Shown here one piece after another: positions 51,180 through 59,847 of a stretch of DNA of 64,000 nucleotides; the stretch's first letter is position 1; every line of letters starts with the position of its first letter. Location of the stretch: the IMG/VR virus record IMGVR_UViG_3300006484_000005, positions 1-64,000 of that record. One strand, written 5' to 3'. The notes under the pieces are model-generated. The model did no database searches. It saw nothing but the letters and a program-made list of their open reading frames with translations, and was not told where the DNA came from. This DNA comes from a virus. The position numbers and the translations under genes are program-made.

Positions 51180-51953
51180 CTAAACTTCCCTCTTGTCACC
51201 GTATGCAATGATGTGATCTCGTCCTGAAAAATTATATGAATGTGCTGTACAGTAATCTAATACTATTGGGTACATTTTAATTAATTCTTCACGAGTATCG
51301 CCAGCAGGCATAATCCATGTTTTGTGTTTTGGTATATTAAAGCGTTTTCTGAATGCCTCAATCTCATACATTAATTCAGATGTACCATCCCATACTGGTT
51401 TAAAATGGTAGTTCTTATGGTATGCTAATAATTGACGAATTGCATCATATTTTTCTCTATACTTATTATGTTGATCAATCATTTTCTGATCTACAATTTT
51501 ACCTTGTGGTGTTTCAACACCAATTACTGGGATTGAATTAGAGAATTTTGGTGATAATGAAATAACATCAATACGATGATCTGTAATTAATGGATGTGAT
51601 CCTTCGGTTTCAATAGTTACAATACCTTTCTTATCATGTAGTGCTTTAAATAAATTAATGATTTCATTACACATTTCAGGATGCATTGTAGGCGAACCAC
51701 CAGTCAGCATCAAATGATTAATATCCCAATTGTCAGAAAAGAACTGCTTAATATCAGTTAATGTATATTTACCTTTTTCTGGATGGATTGATGTATACCA
51801 TGAATCACACCATCCACCTTCACCAAAGTAACACCTATGAGTACATCCTGTAGTACGTACAATGATATGTGGTTTACCAGCTAATGATCCTTCGGTTTGA
51901 ACGCAACGATATACTTCTAATATAGGTTGTGTTTTAGTATAATCTAGTGCCAT
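51180..51953 (-). CDS. queE: 7-carboxy-7-deazaguanine synthase (radical SAM)
   Basis: Third step of preQ0 synthesis: 6-carboxytetrahydropterin to CDG. YRCVQTEGSLAGKPHIIVRTTGC is the family N-terminus. The radical-SAM iron-sulfur Cys set is C37, C41 and C49 (C-x3-C-x7-C), unlike the usual C-x3-C-x2-C. MLTGGSPTMHPE and IETEGS match the SAM-binding strands. Length 257 aa. Confidence 0.88.
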   Translation of the reverse strand: MALDYTKTQPILEVYRCVQTEGSLAGKPHIIVRTTGCTHRCYFGEGGWCDSWYTSIHPEKGKYTLTDIKQFFSDNWDINHLMLTGGSPTMHPEMCNEIINLFKALHDKKGIVTIETEGSHPLITDHRIDVISLSPKFSNSIPVIGVETPQGKIVDQKMIDQHNKYREKYDAIRQLLAYHKNYHFKPVWDGTSELMYEIEAFRKRFNIPKHKTWIMPAGDTREELIKMYPIVLDYCTAHSYNFSGRDHIIAYGDKREV

Positions 51954-52167
51954 CTTGTTTTTCTTTTAATTTTAAACGTTTAGCTAATTTTTTATCTACA
52001 ACTACTTCTGCATTAACATCTACCTCAACGGTTTTCTTATTTGCATCGCGTACTTTAATTTTCCATTCGGCTTTAGGAGCAAATGTCCATCCATGTACTT
52101 TTACTTTGTTATCAGCATCTACATCTGATACTCTACGGATTTCACCGTCTTTTTTAATACATTTCAT
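51934..52167 (-). CDS. Small hypothetical protein, 77 aa
   Basis: Basic and beta-rich, starting MKCIKKDGEIRRVSDVDAD. Overlaps queE by 20 nt. Function unknown. Confidence 0.55.
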   Translation of the reverse strand: MKCIKKDGEIRRVSDVDADNKVKVHGWTFAPKAEWKIKVRDANKKTVEVDVNAEVVVDKKLAKRLKLKEKQDGTRLY

Positions 52168-52304
52168 ATTTTGAATTTTAATTTAATTAATTGTTGAATG
52201 TAAGTAAGAAAATTCACATCACCAGCGAGTACAGATAAAATGTTAGGGTGTGCATCGCCGCACACTCCTAACAAATGACTAATAACATGTCTAATTTCCT
52301 CCAT
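52164..52304 (-). CDS. Small hypothetical protein, 46 aa
   Basis: ATG at 52304 overlaps the queC stop region; the protein starts MEEIRHVISHLLGVCGDAHP. A longer frame from 52358 lies inside queC. No family. Confidence 0.45.
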   Translation of the reverse strand: MEEIRHVISHLLGVCGDAHPNILSVLAGDVNFLTYIQQLIKLKFKI

Positions 52305-53224
52305 TATTTGGCGTATTCTGCTAATACTTGTTCTACTGCTGCTTTGGCAACTTCCCAACTAACTGGACCATTCTCATCGGCATAATTTACTGGATCAGGA
52401 CGTCCTAATCGAATAAATGCTTCGATACGTTCAACTGATGCTGCTGATTTATAATCTGAATACCATGTTCCAACTTCGGTTAATGCTGTAACTTTACCTG
52501 TTATTTGATCTGTATGAGACATTGCAGCAATGAATATTGGCTTGTATGATGTATTAGTACGTTTGTATACTTGATTAAAATCTAAACCTAATTTTTCACA
52601 ACATGCTAATCCGTCTTCCAAAATAGTAAATTTATTACCTTCCAAATATGGAGTATAATGGTATACTAATTCAGAATCCCAATTACCAATTTTAAATGCT
52701 TCCATATCGGCATCACGGAATTCTTGACGGCAATCAGGATAAATAGCATGATCACCAGCGTGAATACCCATCGCAATCGCTACTTCTTGCTTATCTCCTT
52801 TAGTTGCAATCGATAATGCCGCTGCTTGAATTAATGAAGCGAATATTTTATTACGATTTGGTACAACAGTTTCTTTCATGTTGTCTTGCTCGTAATGTCC
52901 TTCAGGTACATCATCTCCTCCTGTAACTAATGCTGAATGTAGTAGATTCTGTAATCCATCTAATTTAATAATTTGATGTTTTATTAATGGAAAATTTTCA
53001 CCAGTTACTGTAATTGTTCCTAATTGATCTTGTTCTGTTTTTTGAGAGCATCCATTTAGATATTCAACTAATGATTTAGCACGATCTAATTCAACGTGGT
53101 GTTTTTGACCATAATCAAATCCTAATGCTGTAACTTCATAGCCGTTAGCAAGTAGATGAAGTAATAATGTGGAGGAATCCATTCCTCCGGATAATGATAA
53201 AACTGCTTTTTTTGTACTAGACAT
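52304..53224 (-). CDS. queC: 7-cyano-7-deazaguanine (preQ0) synthase
   Basis: ATP-dependent step from CDG to preQ0. PP-loop SGGMDS at residues 12-17 and GFDYGQKHHVELDRA follow the family. GIHAGDHAIYPDCRQEF is also conserved. The usual C-terminal zinc Cys cluster (CGxCxxC before RxxAF) is missing: the region reads YKSAASVERIEAFIRLGRPDPVNYAD. Length 306 aa is longer than the 220-240 aa of bacterial QueC. It may still work, as the PP-loop is intact. Confidence 0.88.
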   Translation of the reverse strand: MSSTKKAVLSLSGGMDSSTLLLHLLANGYEVTALGFDYGQKHHVELDRAKSLVEYLNGCSQKTEQDQLGTITVTGENFPLIKHQIIKLDGLQNLLHSALVTGGDDVPEGHYEQDNMKETVVPNRNKIFASLIQAAALSIATKGDKQEVAIAMGIHAGDHAIYPDCRQEFRDADMEAFKIGNWDSELVYHYTPYLEGNKFTILEDGLACCEKLGLDFNQVYKRTNTSYKPIFIAAMSHTDQITGKVTALTEVGTWYSDYKSAASVERIEAFIRLGRPDPVNYADENGPVSWEVAKAAVEQVLAEYAK

Positions 53225-53261
53225 AAAATTATAAAATATAAGATTGGAACGTATTGTTTTA

Positions 53262-53465
53262 TTAATCGATTAGTCCCGATAACCGACGTACTGTAAAAAA
53301 TTCATCTAATAATGTTTGCTCATATAATAATACTTTTCCAGTATACCGTGGATTAGCTACTTCACGAGTTTCAATTTTAGCTTTTTTAGATGTAGCATAT
53401 GCTGCTACTTCAGCTCCTAATTCTTTACCAGCTGCGTGACCTAAATAATCAAATAATGATACCAT
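53262..53465 (-). CDS. Small hypothetical protein, 67 aa
   Basis: Starts MVSLFDYLGHAAGKELGAEV. Helical at first, basic in the middle. It lies between queD and queC. Function unknown. Confidence 0.55.
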   Translation of the reverse strand: MVSLFDYLGHAAGKELGAEVAAYATSKKAKIETREVANPRYTGKVLLYEQTLLDEFFTVRRLSGLID

Positions 53466-53488
53466 AACTTTTATTTTGTTTATACTAT

Positions 53489-53504
53489 AAATTTAATTAA
53501 GAAA
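53489..53504 (-). promoter_or_regulatory. Promoter-like element between queD and the 67-aa gene
   Basis: Coding strand reads TTTCTTAATTAAATTT, starting right after the queD stop and ending 23 nt before the ATG at 53465. It may drive the queC/queE part. Confidence 0.45.
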
Positions 53505-53984
53505 TTAAATAGGCATGTATTCCTCTTCGTATGAAGCTGAATTACGGCCATTTTCGAATACTTCTACTTTAGCTACTCTAACTCTGTAATGTGTTTCGTC
53601 TTGAACGAATTCATTAATCTTTTGAAATAGATATTCAGCAAAACGTTCAGCGCCAACGTAAGGTAAAATACGTAACTGGATAATTCCATCATCAGCCATT
53701 TGTTTGAATTGCTCTAAATATGGATCGTCTTCAGCAATGATTGTAGTGTGATCTAATAAATAATCGAACCATTGTTTTGGATTCATACCATCAATATTTC
53801 CATTAGCGCGTTTCATACCACCAAAATCCCATACCCAATTTTTCTCATCTAAATCTCCTTCAAAATCTACTTTAAAGGATATAGCGTACCCATGTAAGAA
53901 CCTACAGTGGGTTCCTTCTGCTCTCCATTGACGAAATACGGTGGAGAATCCATCAAATAATTTTGATGATTTGAATGTAATCAT
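53505..53984 (-). CDS. queD: 6-carboxytetrahydropterin synthase-like protein
   Basis: Second step of preQ0 synthesis. C27 (THCRFLHGY) is the catalytic Cys, D53 is in VWDFGGMK and H79 in LLDHTT. The usual zinc triad is altered: HGH is HGY (Tyr 33), and the first ligand His is replaced in FRQWRAEG. H26 might compensate. Length of 159 aa is near the family. It overlaps the DpdA-like gene by 4 nt. Confidence 0.83.
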   Translation of the reverse strand: MITFKSSKLFDGFSTVFRQWRAEGTHCRFLHGYAISFKVDFEGDLDEKNWVWDFGGMKRANGNIDGMNPKQWFDYLLDHTTIIAEDDPYLEQFKQMADDGIIQLRILPYVGAERFAEYLFQKINEFVQDETHYRVRVAKVEVFENGRNSASYEEEYMPI

Positions 53985-54775
53985 GATAATAGTGTTCTAA
54001 AATGTTTAACGTTATATAATACATCAGAAATTTGTTGATCCGATAATCTCTGATCAAAGTATGTTTCTAATTTTTCTTTTGGTTTATCTAACAATACTTC
54101 ATCTGGGTATTTACCGTGTTTTAAACCATAAATAACTGGGTTAGATGTATCGATTGTTTTGATGAATGAATATTCTTTACCTTTATAATTAGAGAATTCA
54201 TTAGGTAATGTAGCACCTAATAAGTGATGATGAATTGTTTTATTAAATCCATTTAATGATGGAAGCATATTAACGAATTTAATACGTCCCGTCATTAAAC
54301 TTAATAACTCGTTTTGATGCTTATATAATTCCTTAAAATAAACCCCAGCATGATTTAATGCAATGTGGGTGTAACCTAACTCAACGAATTTACTATATGT
54401 AAGCATCGCATCAGATACAGTTTTTGCTTGTACTACTGCCATTAGATTAGTTGTAGATGGGATTTTATCTACATAATAATCAATCCATTTTTTAGCGTTT
54501 TTAACTGTTGTTTGGGGGTCATTCCATGCATCAGGAACAATGAATATACTTGGCTTAATATCATTGATTTTCTCGAGTAAATCTTCGATTGTATGCGATA
54601 CTCCTTCAAATAAACCATTGTCCATGATGATTAAATCTCCACGTTCAGATGCGCTTTTAAAGAATTGATAGTACTGTTTATTTTCTAATAAGTGAGGTAA
54701 ACAATAATGATAGTCATTAAATTTTAATGACTCATCTAATAGATCTAACGGTACTTCGTGGGAAACCAATGCCAT
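53981..54775 (-). CDS. DpdA-like DNA 7-deazaguanine transglycosylase
   Basis: TIM-barrel protein of the tRNA-guanine transglycosylase superfamily, 264 aa and without the C-terminal zinc Cys of Tgt. The pattern DLIIMDNGLFEG (D52-N-G) and IFIVPDAW (D82) supplies candidate catalytic acids. It is encoded next to queD, close to queC and queE, which points to DpdA rather than tRNA Tgt. It would swap guanine in DNA for preQ0 or a derivative, protecting phage DNA from restriction. Confidence 0.72.
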   Translation of the reverse strand: MALVSHEVPLDLLDESLKFNDYHYCLPHLLENKQYYQFFKSASERGDLIIMDNGLFEGVSHTIEDLLEKINDIKPSIFIVPDAWNDPQTTVKNAKKWIDYYVDKIPSTTNLMAVVQAKTVSDAMLTYSKFVELGYTHIALNHAGVYFKELYKHQNELLSLMTGRIKFVNMLPSLNGFNKTIHHHLLGATLPNEFSNYKGKEYSFIKTIDTSNPVIYGLKHGKYPDEVLLDKPKEKLETYFDQRLSDQQISDVLYNVKHFRTLLS

Positions 54776-54777
54776 AA

Positions 54778-55272
54778 CTATTTATTATAATTTTTTAAGT
54801 ATTCATAGAATTCTGAAGTAGTGCCATCGAATTCTTCTGCTAATTCATTAATTAAATCTATACGAGACAATTTGTCAGGCCCCAAATGTCTGAAATCTCC
54901 AGCTAATTCGCCTACCAATTCTGACCATATTTTTGGTTCTTCCTTATCGAACGCATTCATTAATTTATGGTAACGATCGTATTGTTGTTTTTCAATTACT
55001 TCTCTACGATTCATCCAAGCTTCGTGAGATGGATATTTCTTACGTTCGGTTTTTAATCGATCGTCTAATAACCATAACTCATAAAACGCTTGTTGCCTAT
55101 AATCAGATATTTCAAAATCCCCATTTTTAATGCGGGTATCTAATGGAGTGTACTTGTGCATTGGTTGACGTGATTTAAAACGCCTCCAATAATAAAATAC
55201 ATTAAAGTTCGCTGGTTGGAACTTCTGTTCCACTATCGTTTGAATGTTGTTTGGGTATTTCCTTATTTGCAT
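54778..55272 (-). CDS. Hypothetical protein, up to 164 aa
   Basis: Helical and charged. A start at 55161 (MHKYTPLDTR) would avoid the 71-nt overlap with the 68-aa gene, so the N-terminus is uncertain. No family recognised. Confidence 0.55.
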   Translation of the reverse strand: MQIRKYPNNIQTIVEQKFQPANFNVFYYWRRFKSRQPMHKYTPLDTRIKNGDFEISDYRQQAFYELWLLDDRLKTERKKYPSHEAWMNRREVIEKQQYDRYHKLMNAFDKEEPKIWSELVGELAGDFRHLGPDKLSRIDLINELAEEFDGTTSEFYEYLKNYNK

Positions 55273-55408
55273 GTTCTAATGTTTTTAAAACCCTAGCAGC
55301 AAGATCATGTAATAATGCTGCTTTTTCTTCTATTGGAAGTTGATCCATATATTCTTGGCTAACTTCATTTTCGATTTTTTTTAAATCGTTTAATAAATTA
55401 TCTAACAT
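55202..55408 (-). CDS. Small helical protein, 68 aa
   Basis: Starts MLDNLLNDLKKIENEVSQEY. Predicted all-helical with a polar tail. Promoter-like element directly upstream. Confidence 0.5.
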   Translation of the reverse strand: MLDNLLNDLKKIENEVSQEYMDQLPIEEKAALLHDLAARVLKTLEHANKEIPKQHSNDSGTEVPTSEL

Positions 55409-55411
55409 AGT

Positions 55412-55427
55412 AAATTTAATTAAGAAA
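55412..55427 (-). promoter_or_regulatory. Promoter-like element after nrdA
   Basis: Coding strand reads TTTCTTAATTAAATTT in the 20-nt gap after the nrdA stop, 3 nt before the ATG at 55408. Confidence 0.4.
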
Positions 55428-55428
55428 A

Positions 55429-57153
55429 TTATCCTTCACAAGCTACACAAGCAGCCGTTCTATCTAAATTATCACCTCGTAATACAGATTCTGTACGTAA
55501 GTAATATAATGTTTTAATACCAGCTTTATGTGCTTCTTTATGTACTTCTGACATCCAACGAGGTGTATCGTTTGGATCAAAACATAAATTTAATGATACG
55601 GTTTGATCAACATATTGTTGACGAATACCAGCTTGACGTACAATTTCTAATTGATTAATTTCTTTAAATGTACGGAATACTTCTTTTTCTTCATCTGATA
55701 GAATGTGTTCTTGTATTCCATAAACTGAACCTTGATCTTTAGCGATTTGATCCCATACTGAAGTAATATTAAATCCTTTAGATTCAAGTAATGCTTCTAA
55801 TACCGGATTCTTTTTAATGAATACGCCTTTAGCTGTCTTTAAATTATAGATATTAGCGGGTAATGGCTCAATTGATGGAGAAACACCACCTGAAATGTGT
55901 GCATTCGATACTGTAGGAGCAATTGCCATTCTATGTGAATGTCTTACGCCTGTACCTTTACACCATTCTGGCTCGCCATATTCTACAGCCATATCTTTAG
56001 ATGCTTTTAATGATTCGGCATCAATAAATGAGAATATTTCACGTGTATAAGCATTTGCTTGGATTCCAACAAATGGAACACCTTTTGCTTGTAGGAATGT
56101 GTGCCATCCTAAAGCACCAATACCAATTGCTCTACCTTTTTGTGCTGAACGTACTGTGTTTTCCATAAAGCGGATATTTTTAGCACGATCAATAAATTCT
56201 TGTAGTACACCTTCTAAGAACCAAGTCATTAATTCAGGAACTGACATGCCGTTCTCAAAACGATAATCTTTCCACTCATCATAACGAGCTAAATTCAATG
56301 ATGATAAACAACAGATGAATGAATGTAATGGATCTGTATATAATACGATTTCAGAACAGATATTAGTCATTGTAACTTCTAAGTTCAATTTCTTATATCC
56401 TTCAGGATTGGCCTTATTTACATTATCTTTAAACATAATATATGGCTCGCCTGTCTCTAAACGTGTACGTAAAATTTCACCCCAAATCTTTAATGAATGG
56501 GGATCGCGATCTTCTACCTTTTGCATAAATACATCATCAACAACTACGCAGTGATGGGTATTTAAACACTGACGATTAACATCACCTTTTGGACGTCTCA
56601 TCATTAAAAATTCTTCAATGTCTGGATGATTAATATCCAAATTAAATGAAGCGGCCCCACGACGAACTGATCCTTGATTTGTAGCAAGTATCGTTGAATC
56701 ATAAATTTTAGCCCAAGGAATAATACCTTCACTTACACCATTACCTGTAATTCTAGCACCACGTCCACGAATACGAGATAGCGACATACCAACACCACCA
56801 CCTTGAGATGACAATCTCATTAGTTCGGAATTGGCTGATGCAATTCCTTCTACAGAATCATCAACATCAATTCCATAACATGAGATAGGCAATCCACGTT
56901 CAGTACCCATATTTGAAAGTACTGGTGATGCTAAACATAACCAATTCTTCACCATTGCTTCATAGAAGAATGGTTGAAGATCTTTACGACGTAACCTACG
57001 AGCAGCAGATTTAGACACACGTTTAAAACCATCGAATACGCTTTCATCTGATAGTAAGTATCCCTTAGAGATCATACTTAATGCAATATCATCCATCCAT
57101 TCGGGATAATCCTTTCCTACAACCCATTTGCGGGTATCTACTGTTATGCTCAT
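55429..57153 (-). CDS. nrdA: Ribonucleoside-diphosphate reductase large subunit
   Basis: Class Ia/b R1. Redox Cys in LPISCYGID, the substrate-site loop SSQGGGVGMSLS, ICSEIVLYTDP with the catalytic Cys, CLSSLNLARYDEW, and a C-terminal CVACEG redox tail. At 574 aa it lacks the roughly 100-residue N-terminal ATP-cone, so dATP inhibition is probably lost. It makes dNTPs together with NrdB and the adjacent thioredoxin. Confidence 0.94.
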   Translation of the reverse strand: MSITVDTRKWVVGKDYPEWMDDIALSMISKGYLLSDESVFDGFKRVSKSAARRLRRKDLQPFFYEAMVKNWLCLASPVLSNMGTERGLPISCYGIDVDDSVEGIASANSELMRLSSQGGGVGMSLSRIRGRGARITGNGVSEGIIPWAKIYDSTILATNQGSVRRGAASFNLDINHPDIEEFLMMRRPKGDVNRQCLNTHHCVVVDDVFMQKVEDRDPHSLKIWGEILRTRLETGEPYIMFKDNVNKANPEGYKKLNLEVTMTNICSEIVLYTDPLHSFICCLSSLNLARYDEWKDYRFENGMSVPELMTWFLEGVLQEFIDRAKNIRFMENTVRSAQKGRAIGIGALGWHTFLQAKGVPFVGIQANAYTREIFSFIDAESLKASKDMAVEYGEPEWCKGTGVRHSHRMAIAPTVSNAHISGGVSPSIEPLPANIYNLKTAKGVFIKKNPVLEALLESKGFNITSVWDQIAKDQGSVYGIQEHILSDEEKEVFRTFKEINQLEIVRQAGIRQQYVDQTVSLNLCFDPNDTPRWMSEVHKEAHKAGIKTLYYLRTESVLRGDNLDRTAACVACEG

Positions 57154-57169
57154 TTTTTATTATTTTATA

Positions 57170-58117
57170 TTATAAATCTGACCAATCCGCTACCGACTTC
57201 GAATAAGACGAAGGTCGTTGCGCAAAGAAATCTTGTTGTTCTACTCCTGATGTGATTTGACCAAACCAAGCGATCTCGTCTAATAGTCGTTCATTCACAT
57301 CATATAATGGTTTATAACCTAATTCAATCATTTTTTCATTGGCTCTAGCGCGAATGAAATTCTTTAATTGCTCCTTAGTTAAATTTTCTAAGTCGCCCAT
57401 TTCAAATACTTTATTAATAAATGCAAATTCTAATTCTACTGAAATAGCACATGCTGTTTTGATACGTTCCTGTAAATCGATTGTATTTAATTCAGGACGT
57501 TCTTTTAACAATTGAGTAAATAACCAACATCCAGCTTTTGAATGCAATGATTCATCTCTAACACTCCATGCAACGATTTGTCCCATACCTTTCATTAGAT
57601 TTCTCATTTGAAATGACATTAGGATAGCAAACGATGAAAATAAATTAACACCTTCGGTAAATGCTGAGAATATAGCTAATGATTGTGCTATTTCATCCAT
57701 TGTACCTGATTTTACTTGTTGTAGTCGCTCAATTTTATTACGAGCTTCTTCATCATCCATAAATGCAGCAAAATCATCTAAACCTAATGATTCATTTAAT
57801 AATGAATATGCTTCAGCATGAATTGATTCAAATGAACCAAACGTAACAGCCATTGATTGTATTTCTGGTTTTGGAAACCAATGCGAAACATTAGATGACC
57901 AATAATCCTCAACGTGTGTTTCAGTCTGAGCGAATGATTTTAATATTTGTCCGATTAGATTTTTTTCTGATTCGGTTAATTTTAATTTAAAGTCATTAAC
58001 GTCAGCCGCTAATGTAACTTCTTCGGGTAACCAATGCACACGTTGCTGTTGTTTTAAAAATTCATGTGCTTGGTCGTATTCAAACGGCTTGTAAAATAAG
58101 CGCTTATCTGTGATCAT
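57170..58117 (-). CDS. nrdB: Ribonucleoside-diphosphate reductase small subunit
   Basis: Di-iron R2 protein. FAQTETHVEDYW, SFESIHAEAYSLL (Glu, His, Tyr radical site) and VRDESLHSKAGCW (Glu, His) hold the iron ligands. C-terminal tail for R1 binding ends KSVADWSDL. Length of 315 aa fits. Adjacent to nrdA (16 nt apart). Confidence 0.94.
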   Translation of the reverse strand: MITDKRLFYKPFEYDQAHEFLKQQQRVHWLPEEVTLAADVNDFKLKLTESEKNLIGQILKSFAQTETHVEDYWSSNVSHWFPKPEIQSMAVTFGSFESIHAEAYSLLNESLGLDDFAAFMDDEEARNKIERLQQVKSGTMDEIAQSLAIFSAFTEGVNLFSSFAILMSFQMRNLMKGMGQIVAWSVRDESLHSKAGCWLFTQLLKERPELNTIDLQERIKTACAISVELEFAFINKVFEMGDLENLTKEQLKNFIRARANEKMIELGYKPLYDVNERLLDEIAWFGQITSGVEQQDFFAQRPSSYSKSVADWSDL

Positions 58118-58118
58118 A

Positions 58119-58379
58119 TTATTTAAACGAGTTAATAGTTGAGGTTAATGCTGCTTGTGTAGTTCCGCCTACAATACGTTTTACTTCCTGTCCATTTTTT
58201 TCAATAACGATAGTAGGAACACCTCGTACTTTGTATTGTATAGCTAATGCAGAATCTGCGTCAACATCAACATCTTGGAATGAAACTCCATCGACTGTTG
58301 ATTTAACTTGTTCAAATATTGGTGCCAGCACTTTACATGGTCCACACCATGATGCTGAAAATTTGGTAACTTTTATCAT
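58119..58379 (-). CDS. Thioredoxin-like protein
   Basis: Active site WCGPC at residues 11-15, cis-Pro in VRGVPTIVIEKNG, 86 aa, one short of a typical thioredoxin N-terminal strand. It is encoded directly before nrdB, so it probably reduces the ribonucleotide reductase. Confidence 0.92.
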   Translation of the reverse strand: MIKVTKFSASWCGPCKVLAPIFEQVKSTVDGVSFQDVDVDADSALAIQYKVRGVPTIVIEKNGQEVKRIVGGTTQAALTSTINSFK

Positions 58380-58427
58380 AAATTTTATTTTAATTTTTTA
58401 AGGTGCAGATATAAATACAATATATAC

Positions 58428-58443
58428 TAACGATAATTAAGAA
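58428..58443 (-). promoter_or_regulatory. Promoter-like element upstream of thioredoxin-nrdBA
   Basis: Coding strand reads TTCTTAATTATCGTTA, a diverged copy of the recurrent motif overlapping the helicase stop. A TATATTTATA-type core lies at 58408-58416. Confidence 0.35.
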
Positions 58444-59825
58444 GGAGTCGCAAGTTCAAAAAACTTCTTTCGTAGATAATCTTTATCATCGTGGTCGAAG
58501 TCTTGTTTAGTTCTTTGTGGAGATTGTTGTGGAGAATCCGACTCTTCATCTTCAACATATTCTCCAGTAATACGAGTTATACCTGTAGATCCTTCAAAAT
58601 CACAATTAAAAGTAATACCATCTGTACCATAACGATTTTTAATAATATGCCAACGAGAAGTATTATCTACTTTATCTTTTCGTAAACGTGATGTTGAAAT
58701 AATAATATCACCAATCATGATTTTGTCATACGATCCAGCAGCTTTGTCACCTTCTACTACTTTATCAGCAGCACCTGAGCGATTTACTTGTGATGGTGAT
58801 ACAATTGGTATACCTAATTCCTTAGCTAATCCTTTAGCATCTGTATAGATATCATCTAAATCATCTTTACGTTCATTTCTGGCGCGTTGACGATTCTTTA
58901 ATAAATCTAAATAATCAATAAAGATAACATCTGGTTTGAAATTATGTTGGTTCCATAATTGATCTAAATGTCGTTCAATATCATCTAATGATGCACGTTT
59001 TGGTGGGTATTCTTTAATAATTAATTTACCTGCTAATCCTTTAGTAGCATCTTCAATTTTAACTCGATGTAATGGTAATTGATCAACTGGAATTCCTAAT
59101 AGATTAGCATCAAAACGTTGTCCGACATATCCTTCACCTAATTCTAATGTGTAGTATACTACTTTACCACCTAATTTAGCAGCTTCTAATGCCATCGAAA
59201 TGGCAGCCCATGATTTACCAGAACCGGGCCCACCAAAGAATATAATTAAATCGCCTTTACCATATCCACCTTGCGTAATTGAATTAATCTGCGGCCAAGG
59301 AGTAGGAATAACACGTCTATCGTCTGGTCTATAACGTGCTTCAACATCTAATTCATAATCGTGTCCTGTATTTTTTTCTTGTGATGTAACGATTGCTTTA
59401 GAAATTAATGAGCGTATCGATTCATAATCACCATCATTTAGTAAATCAACAGATGTCATAATTGCTTTCTTCATCTGTTGGTTTTGGCAGAATTTTAGGA
59501 ATTCCTGCTCGATATATTCTTTATCATGTGATTGATCCGCCATTTTATAGGCTTCCTTTAATTCCTCAATAACAGCAATCTTTAATACATCATTATCTTC
59601 TTTTTTTACTTCAATCTGAAGTGCCTCCATCGTAGGAGTAGTATGGAATTCGTCGAAGTATTTATTTAATTTAGTTACAATCCACTTTCTGGCTGTATTT
59701 TCAAAATACTCATCTGTAACTGAATCTGATACATCTACTAGAAATTTTCTATCCGTTAGAAGCAAACCTAATACTTTGGTTTGAAACGAATTCCCGTACT
59801 TATCTAAACTATCTAGTGCTGTCAT
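58437..59825 (-). CDS. Replicative DNA helicase (T4 gp41/DnaB-like)
   Basis: RecA-fold helicase. Walker A GGPGSGKS at 198-205, FIDYLDLL Walker B, SQVNRSG loop and GDIIISTSRLRKDK. The N-terminal 160 residues are helical, like the gp41/DnaB collar domain. Length of 462 aa is close to T4 gp41 (475 aa). It unwinds the fork ahead of the family B polymerase. Confidence 0.92.
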   Translation of the reverse strand: MTALDSLDKYGNSFQTKVLGLLLTDRKFLVDVSDSVTDEYFENTARKWIVTKLNKYFDEFHTTPTMEALQIEVKKEDNDVLKIAVIEELKEAYKMADQSHDKEYIEQEFLKFCQNQQMKKAIMTSVDLLNDGDYESIRSLISKAIVTSQEKNTGHDYELDVEARYRPDDRRVIPTPWPQINSITQGGYGKGDLIIFFGGPGSGKSWAAISMALEAAKLGGKVVYYTLELGEGYVGQRFDANLLGIPVDQLPLHRVKIEDATKGLAGKLIIKEYPPKRASLDDIERHLDQLWNQHNFKPDVIFIDYLDLLKNRQRARNERKDDLDDIYTDAKGLAKELGIPIVSPSQVNRSGAADKVVEGDKAAGSYDKIMIGDIIISTSRLRKDKVDNTSRWHIIKNRYGTDGITFNCDFEGSTGITRITGEYVEDEESDSPQQSPQRTKQDFDHDDKDYLRKKFFELATPS

Positions 59826-59847
59826 TTATAACCTTTATTTATAACTT

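Noticed and set aside
53981-54775. Ordinary tRNA-guanine transglycosylase
   Set aside because: The protein is shorter (264 aa versus about 370 aa), lacks the zinc Cys cluster, and sits in a DNA-modification gene context.
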